DNA of 41,585 nucleotides. Source: Caproicibacter fermentans. GTDB lineage: Bacteria > Bacillota > Clostridia > Oscillospirales > Acutalibacteraceae. Positions within the stretch are counted from its first letter, which is position 1; each line of letters opens with the position of its first letter. The DNA is taken from assembly GCF_009746625.1 (NCBI RefSeq), contig NZ_VWXL01000085.1:1-41585 (forward strand). Reading direction: 5' to 3'. This document shows positions 33,159-41,458 of this stretch, in pieces. The position numbers and the translations under genes are program-made. The notes under the pieces are model-generated. The model searched no databases. It was not told the DNA's origin and saw nothing but the letters and a program-made list of their open reading frames with translations.

Positions 33159-33658
33159 ATGAAGGTAGAATCGATTACCCTTTATGTCAACGGAACAGAA
33201 TACCGGTTTTCTGTCGGCACGATGTTCGGCCAGCTCCCCCCCAGTGAAACGCTTTCCGAAACGCTGCGCAACCGGCTGGGGCTGACGGGCTCCAAACAGG
33301 CATGCGGAGAGGGTGCCTGCGGCTGCTGCACAGTGATTGTCGACGGCGACGCGATTACGTCCTGCATCACATTGACGATCGACTGTGACGGCAAGCACAT
33401 ACCACGATTGAAGGACTGCAGGACCCCGTAACCGGCGCGCTGGATCCTATTCAGCAGGCCTTTCTGGACAAATACGCCTTTCAGTGCGGCTACTGCACGC
33501 CCGGCATCATCATGGCCACAAAAGCGCTGCTGGACAAAAATCCCCACCCTGACAGCGACGAGATCAAGGAAGCGTTGAGCGGGAATTTCTGCCGCTGTAT
33601 CAGCCAGTACCATGTTTTTGAGGCGATCGGCGAAGTTGTGGGAAAGGTTGGCAAGTAA
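33159..33658 (+). pseudogene. 2Fe-2S subunit of a xanthine dehydrogenase-family enzyme, frameshifted
   Basis: The first frame starts at the ATG at 33159 (nine bases after AAGGGA) and holds the plant-type 2Fe-2S cluster motif CGEGACGCCTV and a later Cys. After GKHI the frame goes wrong and stops at 33431. The correct continuation TIEGLQDPVTG begins at 33404 in another frame and runs to 33658 with the second cluster motif CGYCTPG and CRCI. A single missing base near 33399-33404 explains this. The rest of the operon is intact, so either the loss is recent or the base is a sequence error. If real, electrons could not leave the molybdenum subunit by the usual route. Confidence 0.9.
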
Positions 33659-33659
33659 C

Positions 33660-35969
33660 ATGAACATACAGCCTGTTAAAAAAGAAAATTACAAATACAT
33701 AGGGAAAAATACCCCCCGCAAGGACGCGAAGGACATTCTTTCCGGCAAGGCCGTCTTTCTGGACGATTTTTCCTTGCCCAATATGATTTACGGCAAATCA
33801 CTGAAATCCCCGCATTCCCACGCTCTTATCAAATCCATCAACGTGGAAAAGGCAAAACAGATCCCGGGCGTGAGGGCCGTGCTTACCTACAAAGACGTGG
33901 ACCAGAAATGGATGTTCGGCTGGCCGCCCCAGAAGCCCGTGCTTGACCGGCATCTGCGCTATATCGGCGACGCCGTCGCTTTGGTGGCAGCCGACACGGT
34001 GGATCTCTGCAACGAGGCGATGGATCTGATCGAAGTGGAGTACGATGTGCTTCCCGCGGTTTACGACGGGTTTTCCGCCCTTGAGGACGGAGCTCCCCAG
34101 CTGTACGAATCCATGCCCCATAACATCGTTCCCCCGGGGTACCCTCCTTTTCAGAAGGACGGTCCCTTCTGGCATCTGGTCAAGGGTGATCTGGAAAAGG
34201 GCTTTGAAGAGTGCGCCTATGTTGCCGAGGATACGGTTGCGTTCAACAAAATGTGCGCTCCCATGGCGCCGGAGCCTCCGGCCGCTATCGTCGTCTACGA
34301 AGGGAACATGGACTTTACCGTATACGGCACTTCCCAGAGCACCTTTATTCTGCGCATTATCAATTCTTCGGTCATTCCCGGCTGCAACCTGAAAACGAAG
34401 ACGTTTAACGTCGGGGGCAGCTACGGCAATAAGCAGAGCATCGGCATCCCTGTGATTTTCGGCGCGCTGCTGGCGATGGCTTCCCACCGCCCTGTCAAAT
34501 ACGCAGAGACAAAAGTCGAGCAGATGACCAATCACGAAACCCGTCTGGGCAGTCAGGTCCACGCGAAGATCGGCATGGACCAGAACGGTGTCGTCCGCGC
34601 CGTAAAGGCGGAATGGGCGGTGGATACCGGCGCGTTCTGCAACGCGACACAGGGCCAGGTGGGCGTGGGGATCGGCGAATCCCAGCTGGTCATGGCCAAA
34701 TGCCCGAATTGGGATCTGGACACCAACATCGTTGTTACCAACAAGCAGCCCGCCGGAATCGTGCGGGGTTACGGCGGACAGGAATTGAATTCCTGCCTGT
34801 CGCTGTTGATCGGCCGCACCATGCGGGAAGGGAATTTCGACCCGGTGGAATGCTATAAGAAGAACTATGTCAGCGACGGCGACGTGTATACATGGCGCGA
34901 CGGACGCCAATGGAAAGCCCATTCCATCAACTATGTCAAAGCGATCGATACCATCGCGGAAAAATTCGGCTGGAAGGACCGCTGGAAGGGATGGGGCGTG
35001 CCCACCTGGACGAGCGAAGACGGCAACGTCGTGCGGGGCGTCGGATGCGGAATCATCGGCAATGCCGACGTCGGGGAGGACAACAACGAGGTCTACGTGC
35101 GCGTGATGCCGGATCTGATTTCCGACAATGTCCGCGTGATTGTGCATGCCGACATTACCGAATCCGGCATGGGCCAGAGAAGCAACATGCTGAAAATCGT
35201 TGCGGATTCTTTAAATATTCCGTACGAGAACATAGATATCGTTCCGGCCGACAGCACCCTTAACCCCACCGGAATGGGCCTTTGCGGCAGCCGCGGCACC
35301 ATAACCTACGGCCACGCGCTGGCCAACGCCTGCGACGAGGTCAAGCGCATGATCTTTGAAAAGGCGGAGCCGTATCTGGAGGTCACCATCGATAAGATGG
35401 AAATCGAGGATTTCTGCGTGGTGACCCACGCCCGCCCCGGAAAGAAGGTTCCCATCAAAAAGCTGACGGAACAGTTTACTTCCTTCACCGGGTACGGCAA
35501 GCACGTAGAGAACTTTTCCACCCCCAACTTCTTTATGGTCTTTCTGGAAGTGGAGGTCAATAAGGAAACCGGCAAGGTAGATGTGATCGATATGTGCGGA
35601 GGCTCCGACGCCGGTCAGGTGCTGGACCCCGCCACGCTGGAAATGCAGTGCCACGGAGGCATCGGCTCCGCAAGTCTGGATACGGCAACCTTTGAAGAGC
35701 ATATTATCGACCCGGCGACCGGACGCCCGCTGACCTATAACATGATCGACTACAAATGGAGACCCTTCAACGAGTTTCCAAGATTTCAGACGGTGCTGAT
35801 GAGTTCTCAGTTCGACACCTACCAGTTCAAAGCGGTCGGTGTGGGCGAAATTGCCGGCGCGGCGGCGGCCAGCGCGGCCATGCAGGCGATTTCAAATGCG
35901 ATCGGCGTTCAGGTTTCTACCTATCCCGCGACGCCGGACGTGATTCTGAAGGCGCTCGGCAAACTATAA
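33660..35969 (+). CDS. Molybdopterin-binding large subunit of a xanthine dehydrogenase-family hydroxylase
   Basis: The 769-residue protein has the N-terminal a/b hammerhead domain (from about residue 18, APRKDAKDILSGKAVF-like region) and the large molybdopterin-binding domain. The catalytic Glu is E730 in VGVGEIAG near the C-terminus, and QSTFILR, GGSYGNKQ and RGYGGQE mark cofactor loops. The enzyme hydroxylates a purine, N-heterocycle or aldehyde; which one is not clear. The start overlaps the region of the small subunit stop (TAA, one base, ATG) with little ribosome site, so translation depends on coupling to the damaged upstream frame. Downstream genes suggest a cofactor of the clostridial, perhaps selenium-dependent, type. 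Confidence 0.92.
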   Translation: MNIQPVKKENYKYIGKNTPRKDAKDILSGKAVFLDDFSLPNMIYGKSLKSPHSHALIKSINVEKAKQIPGVRAVLTYKDVDQKWMFGWPPQKPVLDRHLRYIGDAVALVAADTVDLCNEAMDLIEVEYDVLPAVYDGFSALEDGAPQLYESMPHNIVPPGYPPFQKDGPFWHLVKGDLEKGFEECAYVAEDTVAFNKMCAPMAPEPPAAIVVYEGNMDFTVYGTSQSTFILRIINSSVIPGCNLKTKTFNVGGSYGNKQSIGIPVIFGALLAMASHRPVKYAETKVEQMTNHETRLGSQVHAKIGMDQNGVVRAVKAEWAVDTGAFCNATQGQVGVGIGESQLVMAKCPNWDLDTNIVVTNKQPAGIVRGYGGQELNSCLSLLIGRTMREGNFDPVECYKKNYVSDGDVYTWRDGRQWKAHSINYVKAIDTIAEKFGWKDRWKGWGVPTWTSEDGNVVRGVGCGIIGNADVGEDNNEVYVRVMPDLISDNVRVIVHADITESGMGQRSNMLKIVADSLNIPYENIDIVPADSTLNPTGMGLCGSRGTITYGHALANACDEVKRMIFEKAEPYLEVTIDKMEIEDFCVVTHARPGKKVPIKKLTEQFTSFTGYGKHVENFSTPNFFMVFLEVEVNKETGKVDVIDMCGGSDAGQVLDPATLEMQCHGGIGSASLDTATFEEHIIDPATGRPLTYNMIDYKWRPFNEFPRFQTVLMSSQFDTYQFKAVGVGEIAGAAAASAAMQAISNAIGVQVSTYPATPDVILKALGKL

Positions 35970-35980
35970 GGAGGGATTCC

Positions 35981-38347
35981 ATGAAAAATTTTGAATATAA
36001 ACGCGCGGAAAGCTTCGAGCAGGCCGGCGAAATGCTCGCTGAAAAAGGAAAAAATGTTCTGATTGCGGGCGGGACCGATTTGATCGGCAGCCTGAAGGAC
36101 CGCATTCTGCCGGAATATCCGGACGCCCTGATCGACATCAAGCGGATTCCCGGTTCCGACACCGTTTCCGTGGAGGACGGCGTGCTGAAGATCGGCGCTC
36201 TCGCCACGCTGACCCAGGTAGCGGAAAGCAGCGAAACAAAGCAGTTTGCGCCTCTGCTGGCGGAGGCCGCGAAATCCGTCGCCACCCCGCTGATCCGGAA
36301 CAAGGGAACGATCGGAGGCAACGTCTGCCAGGACGTGCGCTGTTGGTTCTACCGGTATCCGCATGAAACGGGCGGCCGCCTGATCTGCGCCCGCAAGGGC
36401 GGCGACCAGTGCTATGCCTGTCAGGGCGACAGCAGGTATCATTCCGTCTTCGGCGGCATGAGAGCCCACGCCAACCCCTGCTCGGTAGGCTGCCCCGCCG
36501 GAACCGATATTCCGGCGTATCTGCAGAAAATCCGCGAAGGAAACTGGGACGCGGCCGCAAGAATCGTCCTGCGGGTCAATCCGCTGCCCATGCTGACCTC
36601 CCGCGTCTGTCCCCATCCCTGTCAGAAGAACTGCAACCAGCGCAAGCACGGCGAGAGTGTCAATATCCACTGTGTGGAACGTTCCCTGGGAGACTATATC
36701 CTGAAAAATATGCATAAATATTACCGGGCCCCGGATTCTGAAACCGGGAAGTCCGTCGCCATTGTCGGCGGCGGTCCCGCCGGACTGACCGCGGCGTATT
36801 ATCTGCGCGGCCAGGGGCACAGGGTAACTGTTTACGACAAAATGGAGGAGGCCGGCGGCGTTCTGATGTACGGCATCCCGGAATACCGGCTGCCGAAGCA
36901 TTATGTGCGCGCGGTCGTCAAGGCAATCGCGGATATGGGCGTTGAGTTTCGCTGTGGCACCGAAGTCGGCAGGGATATCAAAATTGAGGAGATCGAAGCG
37001 TCCAACGACTCCGTTTTTCTGGACACAGGCGCGTGGAAGCAGCCCTTGCTCGGGTTGGACGGCGAAAGCCTGACCCAGTTCGGACTGAACTTCCTCGTGG
37101 AAGTCAAGCAGTTTATGCGCAAACAGATTGATAAAAACGTGCTGGTATGCGGCGGCGGAAACGTGGCCATGGACGTCGCGCTCACCGCTGTCCGGCTGGG
37201 CGCCGAAAAGGTCACGCTGGTATGTCTGGAGCAGCGCGAGGAAATGCCCGCTACCGAAGAGGAGATCGCCCGCGCCCTCGAGGAGGGTGTGGAGATCATC
37301 AACGGACGCGGCCTGTCCAAAGTTATTTATGAGAACGACAGGGTGGTGGGGATGGAAACCAACCGGTGCCTGTCCGTCCGCGATGAAAACGGCCGTTTTC
37401 ATCCCACCTACGACGATTCCGATCTCTTTACCTTGAAATCCGATTGCGTCATTCTGGCCACCGGTCAGAAAGTGGATCTGGATTTTCTGGGGGACAAATT
37501 TAAAGACGAGGTCAAATCCGCCCGCGGGCTGATCGAGGTGGGCGAGCATAACGAGACCAGAAAGCCCGGCGTTTACGCCGGCGGCGACGCTGCCACCGGC
37601 CCCGATATCGCCATCCGTGCCATCCGTGCCGGCGGGAACGCGGCCAAAAACATCAGCAGTTATCTGGGCTTTCCCGTCCATGAGTGCAGGGGGGATCAGG
37701 ACGATGGTTTCCTGCGCTTTGACCGCGAAGGGACTCAGGCACATCAGGCCAATCGGCAGCGCGAGCTTCCGGTTTCCCAGCGCACTCTTGCCGATGAGGA
37801 TGAATACAGCTACGAGGATGGCACGGCGGAAAAAGAGGCAAAGCGCTGTATGAACTGCGGTTGTTACGCGGTGAATCCTTCCGACATAGCCACCGCCCTG
37901 ATGGCGCTGGACGCAACCGTTGTCACGACCCGTCGCAGGGTAAAAGCAAAGGATTTCTGTACCGCCGCACTGAGGGTTTCCGACCAGCTTTTGCCCAGCG
38001 AGGTGATTGAAGCGTTTGAAGTCCCCGTTGTGCAAGGCGCAGTCATGCATTATGACAAATTCCGTCTGCGCAAGTCGGTGGATTTCGCGATCGTCAGCGT
38101 CGCAAGCCTGTACCGCGCGGAAAACGGCCGGTTTACGGGTGCCCGGATCGTGTTGGGAGGCGTTGCTCCCGTTCCGCTGGAAGCCAAGGAAGCGGAGGGG
38201 TACCTGATCGGAAAGCCCGTCGGGAAGGAAACCGCCGAGGCGGCTGCAAAGCTTGCCACCCGGAATGCGGTTCCCTTTGAAAAGAACCAGTATAAGGTCA
38301 ATGAGCTGGAGGCGGTTCTAAAAGCTTCCATCCTGCGCATAAAATAA
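35981..38347 (+). CDS. FAD subunit of the hydroxylase with a GltD-like flavoprotein nested inside
   Basis: The 788-residue protein is a nested fusion. Residues 1-159 are the first part of a CoxM/HcrB-type FAD domain (AGGTDLIGSLK, IRNKGTIGGN, RYHSVFGG). Residues 160-627 are a complete GltD-like unit: Fe-S cysteines at 167, 171, 210, 214, 218 and 231, FAD loop VGGGPAG (262-268), NAD(P)H loop GGGNVAMD (391-398), GDAATGPDIAIRAIRAG (535-551) and closing CMNCG. Residues 628-788 resume the FAD domain (CYAVNPSDIATALMALDA) and end in the CO_deh_flav_C domain. The protein thus links NAD(P)H, Fe-S clusters and two flavins to the molybdenum subunit. GGAGGG precedes the ATG at 35981. Confidence 0.92.
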   Translation: MKNFEYKRAESFEQAGEMLAEKGKNVLIAGGTDLIGSLKDRILPEYPDALIDIKRIPGSDTVSVEDGVLKIGALATLTQVAESSETKQFAPLLAEAAKSVATPLIRNKGTIGGNVCQDVRCWFYRYPHETGGRLICARKGGDQCYACQGDSRYHSVFGGMRAHANPCSVGCPAGTDIPAYLQKIREGNWDAAARIVLRVNPLPMLTSRVCPHPCQKNCNQRKHGESVNIHCVERSLGDYILKNMHKYYRAPDSETGKSVAIVGGGPAGLTAAYYLRGQGHRVTVYDKMEEAGGVLMYGIPEYRLPKHYVRAVVKAIADMGVEFRCGTEVGRDIKIEEIEASNDSVFLDTGAWKQPLLGLDGESLTQFGLNFLVEVKQFMRKQIDKNVLVCGGGNVAMDVALTAVRLGAEKVTLVCLEQREEMPATEEEIARALEEGVEIINGRGLSKVIYENDRVVGMETNRCLSVRDENGRFHPTYDDSDLFTLKSDCVILATGQKVDLDFLGDKFKDEVKSARGLIEVGEHNETRKPGVYAGGDAATGPDIAIRAIRAGGNAAKNISSYLGFPVHECRGDQDDGFLRFDREGTQAHQANRQRELPVSQRTLADEDEYSYEDGTAEKEAKRCMNCGCYAVNPSDIATALMALDATVVTTRRRVKAKDFCTAALRVSDQLLPSEVIEAFEVPVVQGAVMHYDKFRLRKSVDFAIVSVASLYRAENGRFTGARIVLGGVAPVPLEAKEAEGYLIGKPVGKETAEAAAKLATRNAVPFEKNQYKVNELEAVLKASILRIK

Positions 38348-38368
38348 AGCCGTCCGGCCCGACGGCTT
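38347..38368 (+). terminator. GC-rich hairpin after the hydroxylase genes
   Basis: AAGCCGTC pairs perfectly with GACGGCTT over a six-base loop. The following bases (CTAATTC) are a poor T-tract, so termination may be partial. Confidence 0.6.
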
Positions 38369-38681
38369 CTAATTCAAGCGGAGTGCCGGGCCGTGCGTTT
38401 TCTGCAAAGCGAAGCCGGGTTCGTTCCTGCAGCCGCTGCCGAACGCCGTGGCAATCACGGCTGTGTATAACGCGAGTATTTCTGCGGGAATGACGTTTTG
38501 CCGGCTTTCCCCCTGTGTTTTTGCCGGCGCGGCTCTCAATCTGTCCGGTCCTGTTTTCGCCGGACGTCCTTGTAACGTTGATCGTCTCTCCGTTTTTGTC
38601 CGGTTCGCTTATAAAATTACGGGAACGGAGGCCGCCGGAAAGGATCAGGCGAACCGCATGGTACGGGAAGGGAGGAATTTC
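38369..38681 (+). other. 313-base untranslated gap before the MobA-ModE gene
   Basis: I see no convincing gene here. An open frame from 38448 runs into the next gene but has no ribosome site and an unprotein-like composition. Several small stems occur: GTTCG with CGAAC near 38420-38450, GCCGT with ACGGC near 38445-38462 and GTCCGG with CCGGAC near 38540-38565. A TATAAA is near 38610, without a clear -35. The length and folding would allow a regulatory leader, but I cannot match a known riboswitch. Confidence 0.4.
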
Positions 38682-39608
38682 ATGAAAACCGGAGCGGTCA
38701 TTGTTGCGGCGGGCATGTCCAGCCGGATGGGCGCCTTTAAGCCCATGCTGAAGGTCGGCTCCATATCAGCAATCCGGAGAATTATTTTTACGCTGCAGCA
38801 GGCCGGGGCCGATCCGGTCGTTGTTGTCACCGGAAATCGGGCGGACGTCCTCGAGAAACATGTTTCCAAGATGGGTGTTATCTGCCTGAGAAACACGGAG
38901 TACGCCTCCACGCAGATGCTGGATTCCGCAAAAATCGGGTTCCGGTATCTGCTGACAGAATGCGGCCAGGTACTTTTTACGCCGGTGGATATTCCGCTGT
39001 TTACCGTCCGGACGGCCGAAGCGCTGGTGAAAAGCGGCGCGGACGTGGCCATTCCGCTCTGCGGTGACAAGGAGGGCCATCCGCTGCTGATTTCCAGCGG
39101 AATTTTGCCGGAAATTTTGCAGTACGACGGTGAAAACGGCCTGCGCGGCGCACTGGATCACAGTTGTGCGCAGCTCAGGCGCATTCCGGTGGAGGACGAG
39201 GGCGTTCTGTTCGACGCCGATACGCCCGAGGATTTTCAGAATCTGCTTTCCTGGCACAATGCGCAGCTGCTCCATCCTCAGGTTAAAGTCGAATTAGCCC
39301 GCGAAGAGGTTTTTCTGACGCCGGACGCGGCGCTTCTGCTGCGTCTGATTGACCGGACCGAATCCGTTCGGACAGCCTGCCGGCAGATGAACCTGTCCTA
39401 CAGCAAGGGCTGGACGATTCTGAACCAGATGGAAAAGCAGCTGGATTATTCCGTAATCGTCCGCCATCCAGGCGGCATGGGCGGCGGCCATACGTCGCTG
39501 TCCGACAAGGGAAAGCTGCTGCTCCGGCGCTACGACCGGATGGTACAGGAATCGAATCAGGCGGTAAAAGAAATTTATCAGCGGATTTTTAAAAAGACGG
39601 AAGACTAG
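38682..39608 (+). CDS. MobA/MocA-like nucleotidyltransferase fused to a ModE-type HTH
   Basis: The 308-residue protein starts with a MobA/MocA fold: AVIVAAGMSSRMGAFKPML (nucleotide loop), then FTPVDIPLF (metal site) and LFDADTPEDF. Residues about 215-308 are a LysR/ModE-like winged helix (LLRLIDRTESVRTACRQMNLSYSKGWTILNQME, then GGMGGGHTSLSDKG). MocA-type enzymes add CMP or GMP to molybdopterin; ModE domains respond to molybdate. The fusion could tie cofactor finishing to gene control. GGGAGG lies eight bases before the ATG. It stands downstream of the hydroxylase genes and upstream of two further cofactor-type genes. Confidence 0.88.
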   Translation: MKTGAVIVAAGMSSRMGAFKPMLKVGSISAIRRIIFTLQQAGADPVVVVTGNRADVLEKHVSKMGVICLRNTEYASTQMLDSAKIGFRYLLTECGQVLFTPVDIPLFTVRTAEALVKSGADVAIPLCGDKEGHPLLISSGILPEILQYDGENGLRGALDHSCAQLRRIPVEDEGVLFDADTPEDFQNLLSWHNAQLLHPQVKVELAREEVFLTPDAALLLRLIDRTESVRTACRQMNLSYSKGWTILNQMEKQLDYSVIVRHPGGMGGGHTSLSDKGKLLLRRYDRMVQESNQAVKEIYQRIFKKTED

Positions 39609-39629
39609 GATTCTCCGGGCCTCTCAGAC

Positions 39630-39662
39630 AACGGGGTTTTGCCTTATACGGAAAACCCCGTT
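39630..39662 (+). terminator. Perfect hairpin after the MobA-ModE gene
   Basis: An 11-bp perfect inverted repeat (39630-39640 and 39652-39662) with an 11-base loop. The tail (ATTC) is poor in T, so it may only partly terminate. The next gene starts 48 bases on. Confidence 0.65.
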
Positions 39663-39709
39663 ATTCAGACGGGCGAGTTCCATAAAAATACAAATCGGAG
39701 GGACCCTCT

Positions 39710-40765
39710 TTGAGAACGGTTTATTTTGTTCGCCATGGTCAGCCGGAAAACGGTTTTCACATCTGCTCCGGAAACTCTGGCGCCGCGCTGGACCCGGTGG
39801 GGTGCCTTCAGGCCCGGCGTCTTGGGCGGTGGTTTGAGGACAAAGCGGTTTCCACCGTATATACAAGTCCCCTGCCGCGCTGCGTGCAGACGGCGCGGCT
39901 GCTGGCCGCCGGTCGGATTCCCGTCCGGGAGGAGCCGGAGCTGCGGGAGCTGGACCCGGGCCTTTGGGAGGGGCTTTCCTTTGGGGAAATCAGGAGCCTG
40001 TATCCTGCGGAGTACGCCGCCCGCGGAAAGCATATGGGGACGGTTGCGCCGCCCGGTGGCGAGAGCTTCACAGGGGCGGGAAGGAGGATGGACGGCTGTG
40101 TGCGCAGGCTCCTGGCGGAAACCCGGGGGAATGTTGTCCTGATCGGGCACGGAGGAGCGGGCAGGGGCTGGCTTTGTGCGGTAATGGGACTCCCATCCGA
40201 CGCGGTGCTTTCCGTACGGCAACCGTGGGGAGGAGTCACCGTACTGACCTGCGGAGACGGAGGCTTACGGGTGGAGAGCGTGGGTCTTCAGCCCGCGTGC
40301 TATCCGGAAGACCCGGAAATCCGGTCGCTGCTTGACCGGGCGGGCACGCCCGGTCCGGTGAGAGCCCATAGCCGCGCCGTGGCGGAAAAAGCGCTGGAGC
40401 TGTCCGGCGCGATGCGGCGGGCGGACCGCGGGCTTCTCCGCGCGGCCTGCCTGCTGCACGACATTGCCCGTCCGTCCGGGCACGGGCACGCCCTTAAGGG
40501 GGCGGAGCTGCTCGATCGTGCCGGATGGCCGCGGGTAGCGGAAATCGTGGCGCGTCACCACGATCTGGGTGACGCGCCGCCGCCGGAAGCAAAGCTTCTT
40601 TATCTGGCGGATAAGCTGACGCTTGGCGTGACCGGAGTAACGCTGGAAGAACGCTTTGAGAGAAGCAGGGCAAAATGCGCCGGCCCGCAGGCCCTGGAAG
40701 CATGGGAAAGGCGGCTCGGGGAAGCGATAAAAATCTTGAAAGAATTGCAGGAGTCAACACCATGA
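39710..40765 (+). CDS. Histidine phosphatase fused to an HD domain
   Basis: The 351-residue protein has an N-terminal histidine phosphatase domain (FVRHGQPENG, with H9 as phospho-acceptor; later ELDPGLWEG and VLIGHGG) like CobC/GpmB, and a C-terminal HD domain (about 220-335) with AHSRAVAEKA, ACLLHDIAR, HALKGAELL and IVARHHDLGD metal ligands. Both halves act on phosphate esters, and the substrate is unknown. It starts with TTG at 39710, eight bases after GGAGGG. The MoeA-like gene overlaps its end (ATGA), which places it in the molybdenum cofactor context. GC content is the highest of the window. Confidence 0.88.
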   Translation: MRTVYFVRHGQPENGFHICSGNSGAALDPVGCLQARRLGRWFEDKAVSTVYTSPLPRCVQTARLLAAGRIPVREEPELRELDPGLWEGLSFGEIRSLYPAEYAARGKHMGTVAPPGGESFTGAGRRMDGCVRRLLAETRGNVVLIGHGGAGRGWLCAVMGLPSDAVLSVRQPWGGVTVLTCGDGGLRVESVGLQPACYPEDPEIRSLLDRAGTPGPVRAHSRAVAEKALELSGAMRRADRGLLRAACLLHDIARPSGHGHALKGAELLDRAGWPRVAEIVARHHDLGDAPPPEAKLLYLADKLTLGVTGVTLEERFERSRAKCAGPQALEAWERRLGEAIKILKELQESTP

Positions 40766-41458
40766 AATTAATGAAAACAGAAGAAGCCGTGGGGCAGGTG
40801 CTGTGCCACGATATTACCCGGATCGTCCGGGGCGTCGTAAAGGACGCCGTCTTTCGCAAGGGGCATGTCATCAGGCCGGAGGATATACCGGTGCTGCTGA
40901 GCGTTGGCAAGGACCATGTGTATATCTGGGAAAACGACGAAACCATGCTGCATGAAAACGACGCGGCGGACATCCTGCGCGCCGTCTGTCAGGGGCCGGG
41001 AATGCACGCTACGGCGCCCAAGGAAGGCAAAATCGAGTTGATCGCCGACCGGGACGGGCTGCTGCTGGTGGATTTAGACAGGCTGCGCGAGATCAACACT
41101 TTGGGAGAAATGATGATTGCCACAAGACTTTCGGGGTTTCCCGTGAAAAAAGGAGATGTTCTTTGCGGCACGCGCGTCATCCCTCTCGTCATCGAAAAGG
41201 ACAAGATGGCGCGCGCAAGGGAAACTGCCGGAAACGAACCTTTGTTGAAGCTGGCGCCGATCAGAGCGAAAAAATACGGCCTCGTGACCACGGGCGGCGA
41301 AGTGTACTACGGAAGAATCGAAGATACCTTCACGCCGGTGATTCAGAAAAAAATGGGGGAATACGGCTGTACGATGATTGCCCACGAGGTGCTGGACGAC
41401 AGCCATGAGAAGATCACCTCGGCGATCCGAGACATGCTGGACCGGGGCTGCGAGCTAA
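40762..41458 (+). pseudogene. MoeA-like molybdopterin-binding protein, cut by IS
   Basis: The ATG at 40762 overlaps the previous stop and has GGAG eight bases upstream. About 232 native codons remain. They cover the N-terminal region (TEEAVGQVLCHDITRI, RKGHVI) and the first half of a MoaB/Mog-type molybdopterin-binding domain (KYGLVTTGGEVYYGRIEDTF). Family members are about 340 residues and go on to a TGGMS-type loop, which is lost here. The reading continues three codons into the IS end (RNL) and stops at 41467-41469. The missing active-site loop makes function unlikely. A second copy elsewhere would be needed for cofactor insertion. Confidence 0.88.

Noticed and set aside
33182-33667. 161-codon minus-strand frame across the frameshifted 2Fe-2S gene
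   Set aside because: It spans the site where the real gene is broken, but the two plus-strand frames together carry all cluster cysteines.
33798-35147. Long minus-strand frame opposite the molybdenum subunit
   Set aside because: No domain, start signal or protein-like composition; the sense strand encodes a clear xanthine dehydrogenase-family subunit.
35921-38050. Very long open frame on the minus strand opposite the FAD/GltD fusion gene
   Set aside because: It is fully antisense to a gene with strong domain matches, has no ribosome site or recognisable motifs, and reflects the GC-rich codon pattern of the sense gene.
38448-38681. N-terminal extension of the MobA-ModE frame
   Set aside because: The good ribosome site and the MobA start motif lie at 38682; the extension has no family match.
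38600-38681. Moco-type riboswitch just upstream of the MobA-ModE gene
   Set aside because: A GGAAAG element and small stems are present, but I could not match the conserved helices by eye; kept only as an unassigned leader.
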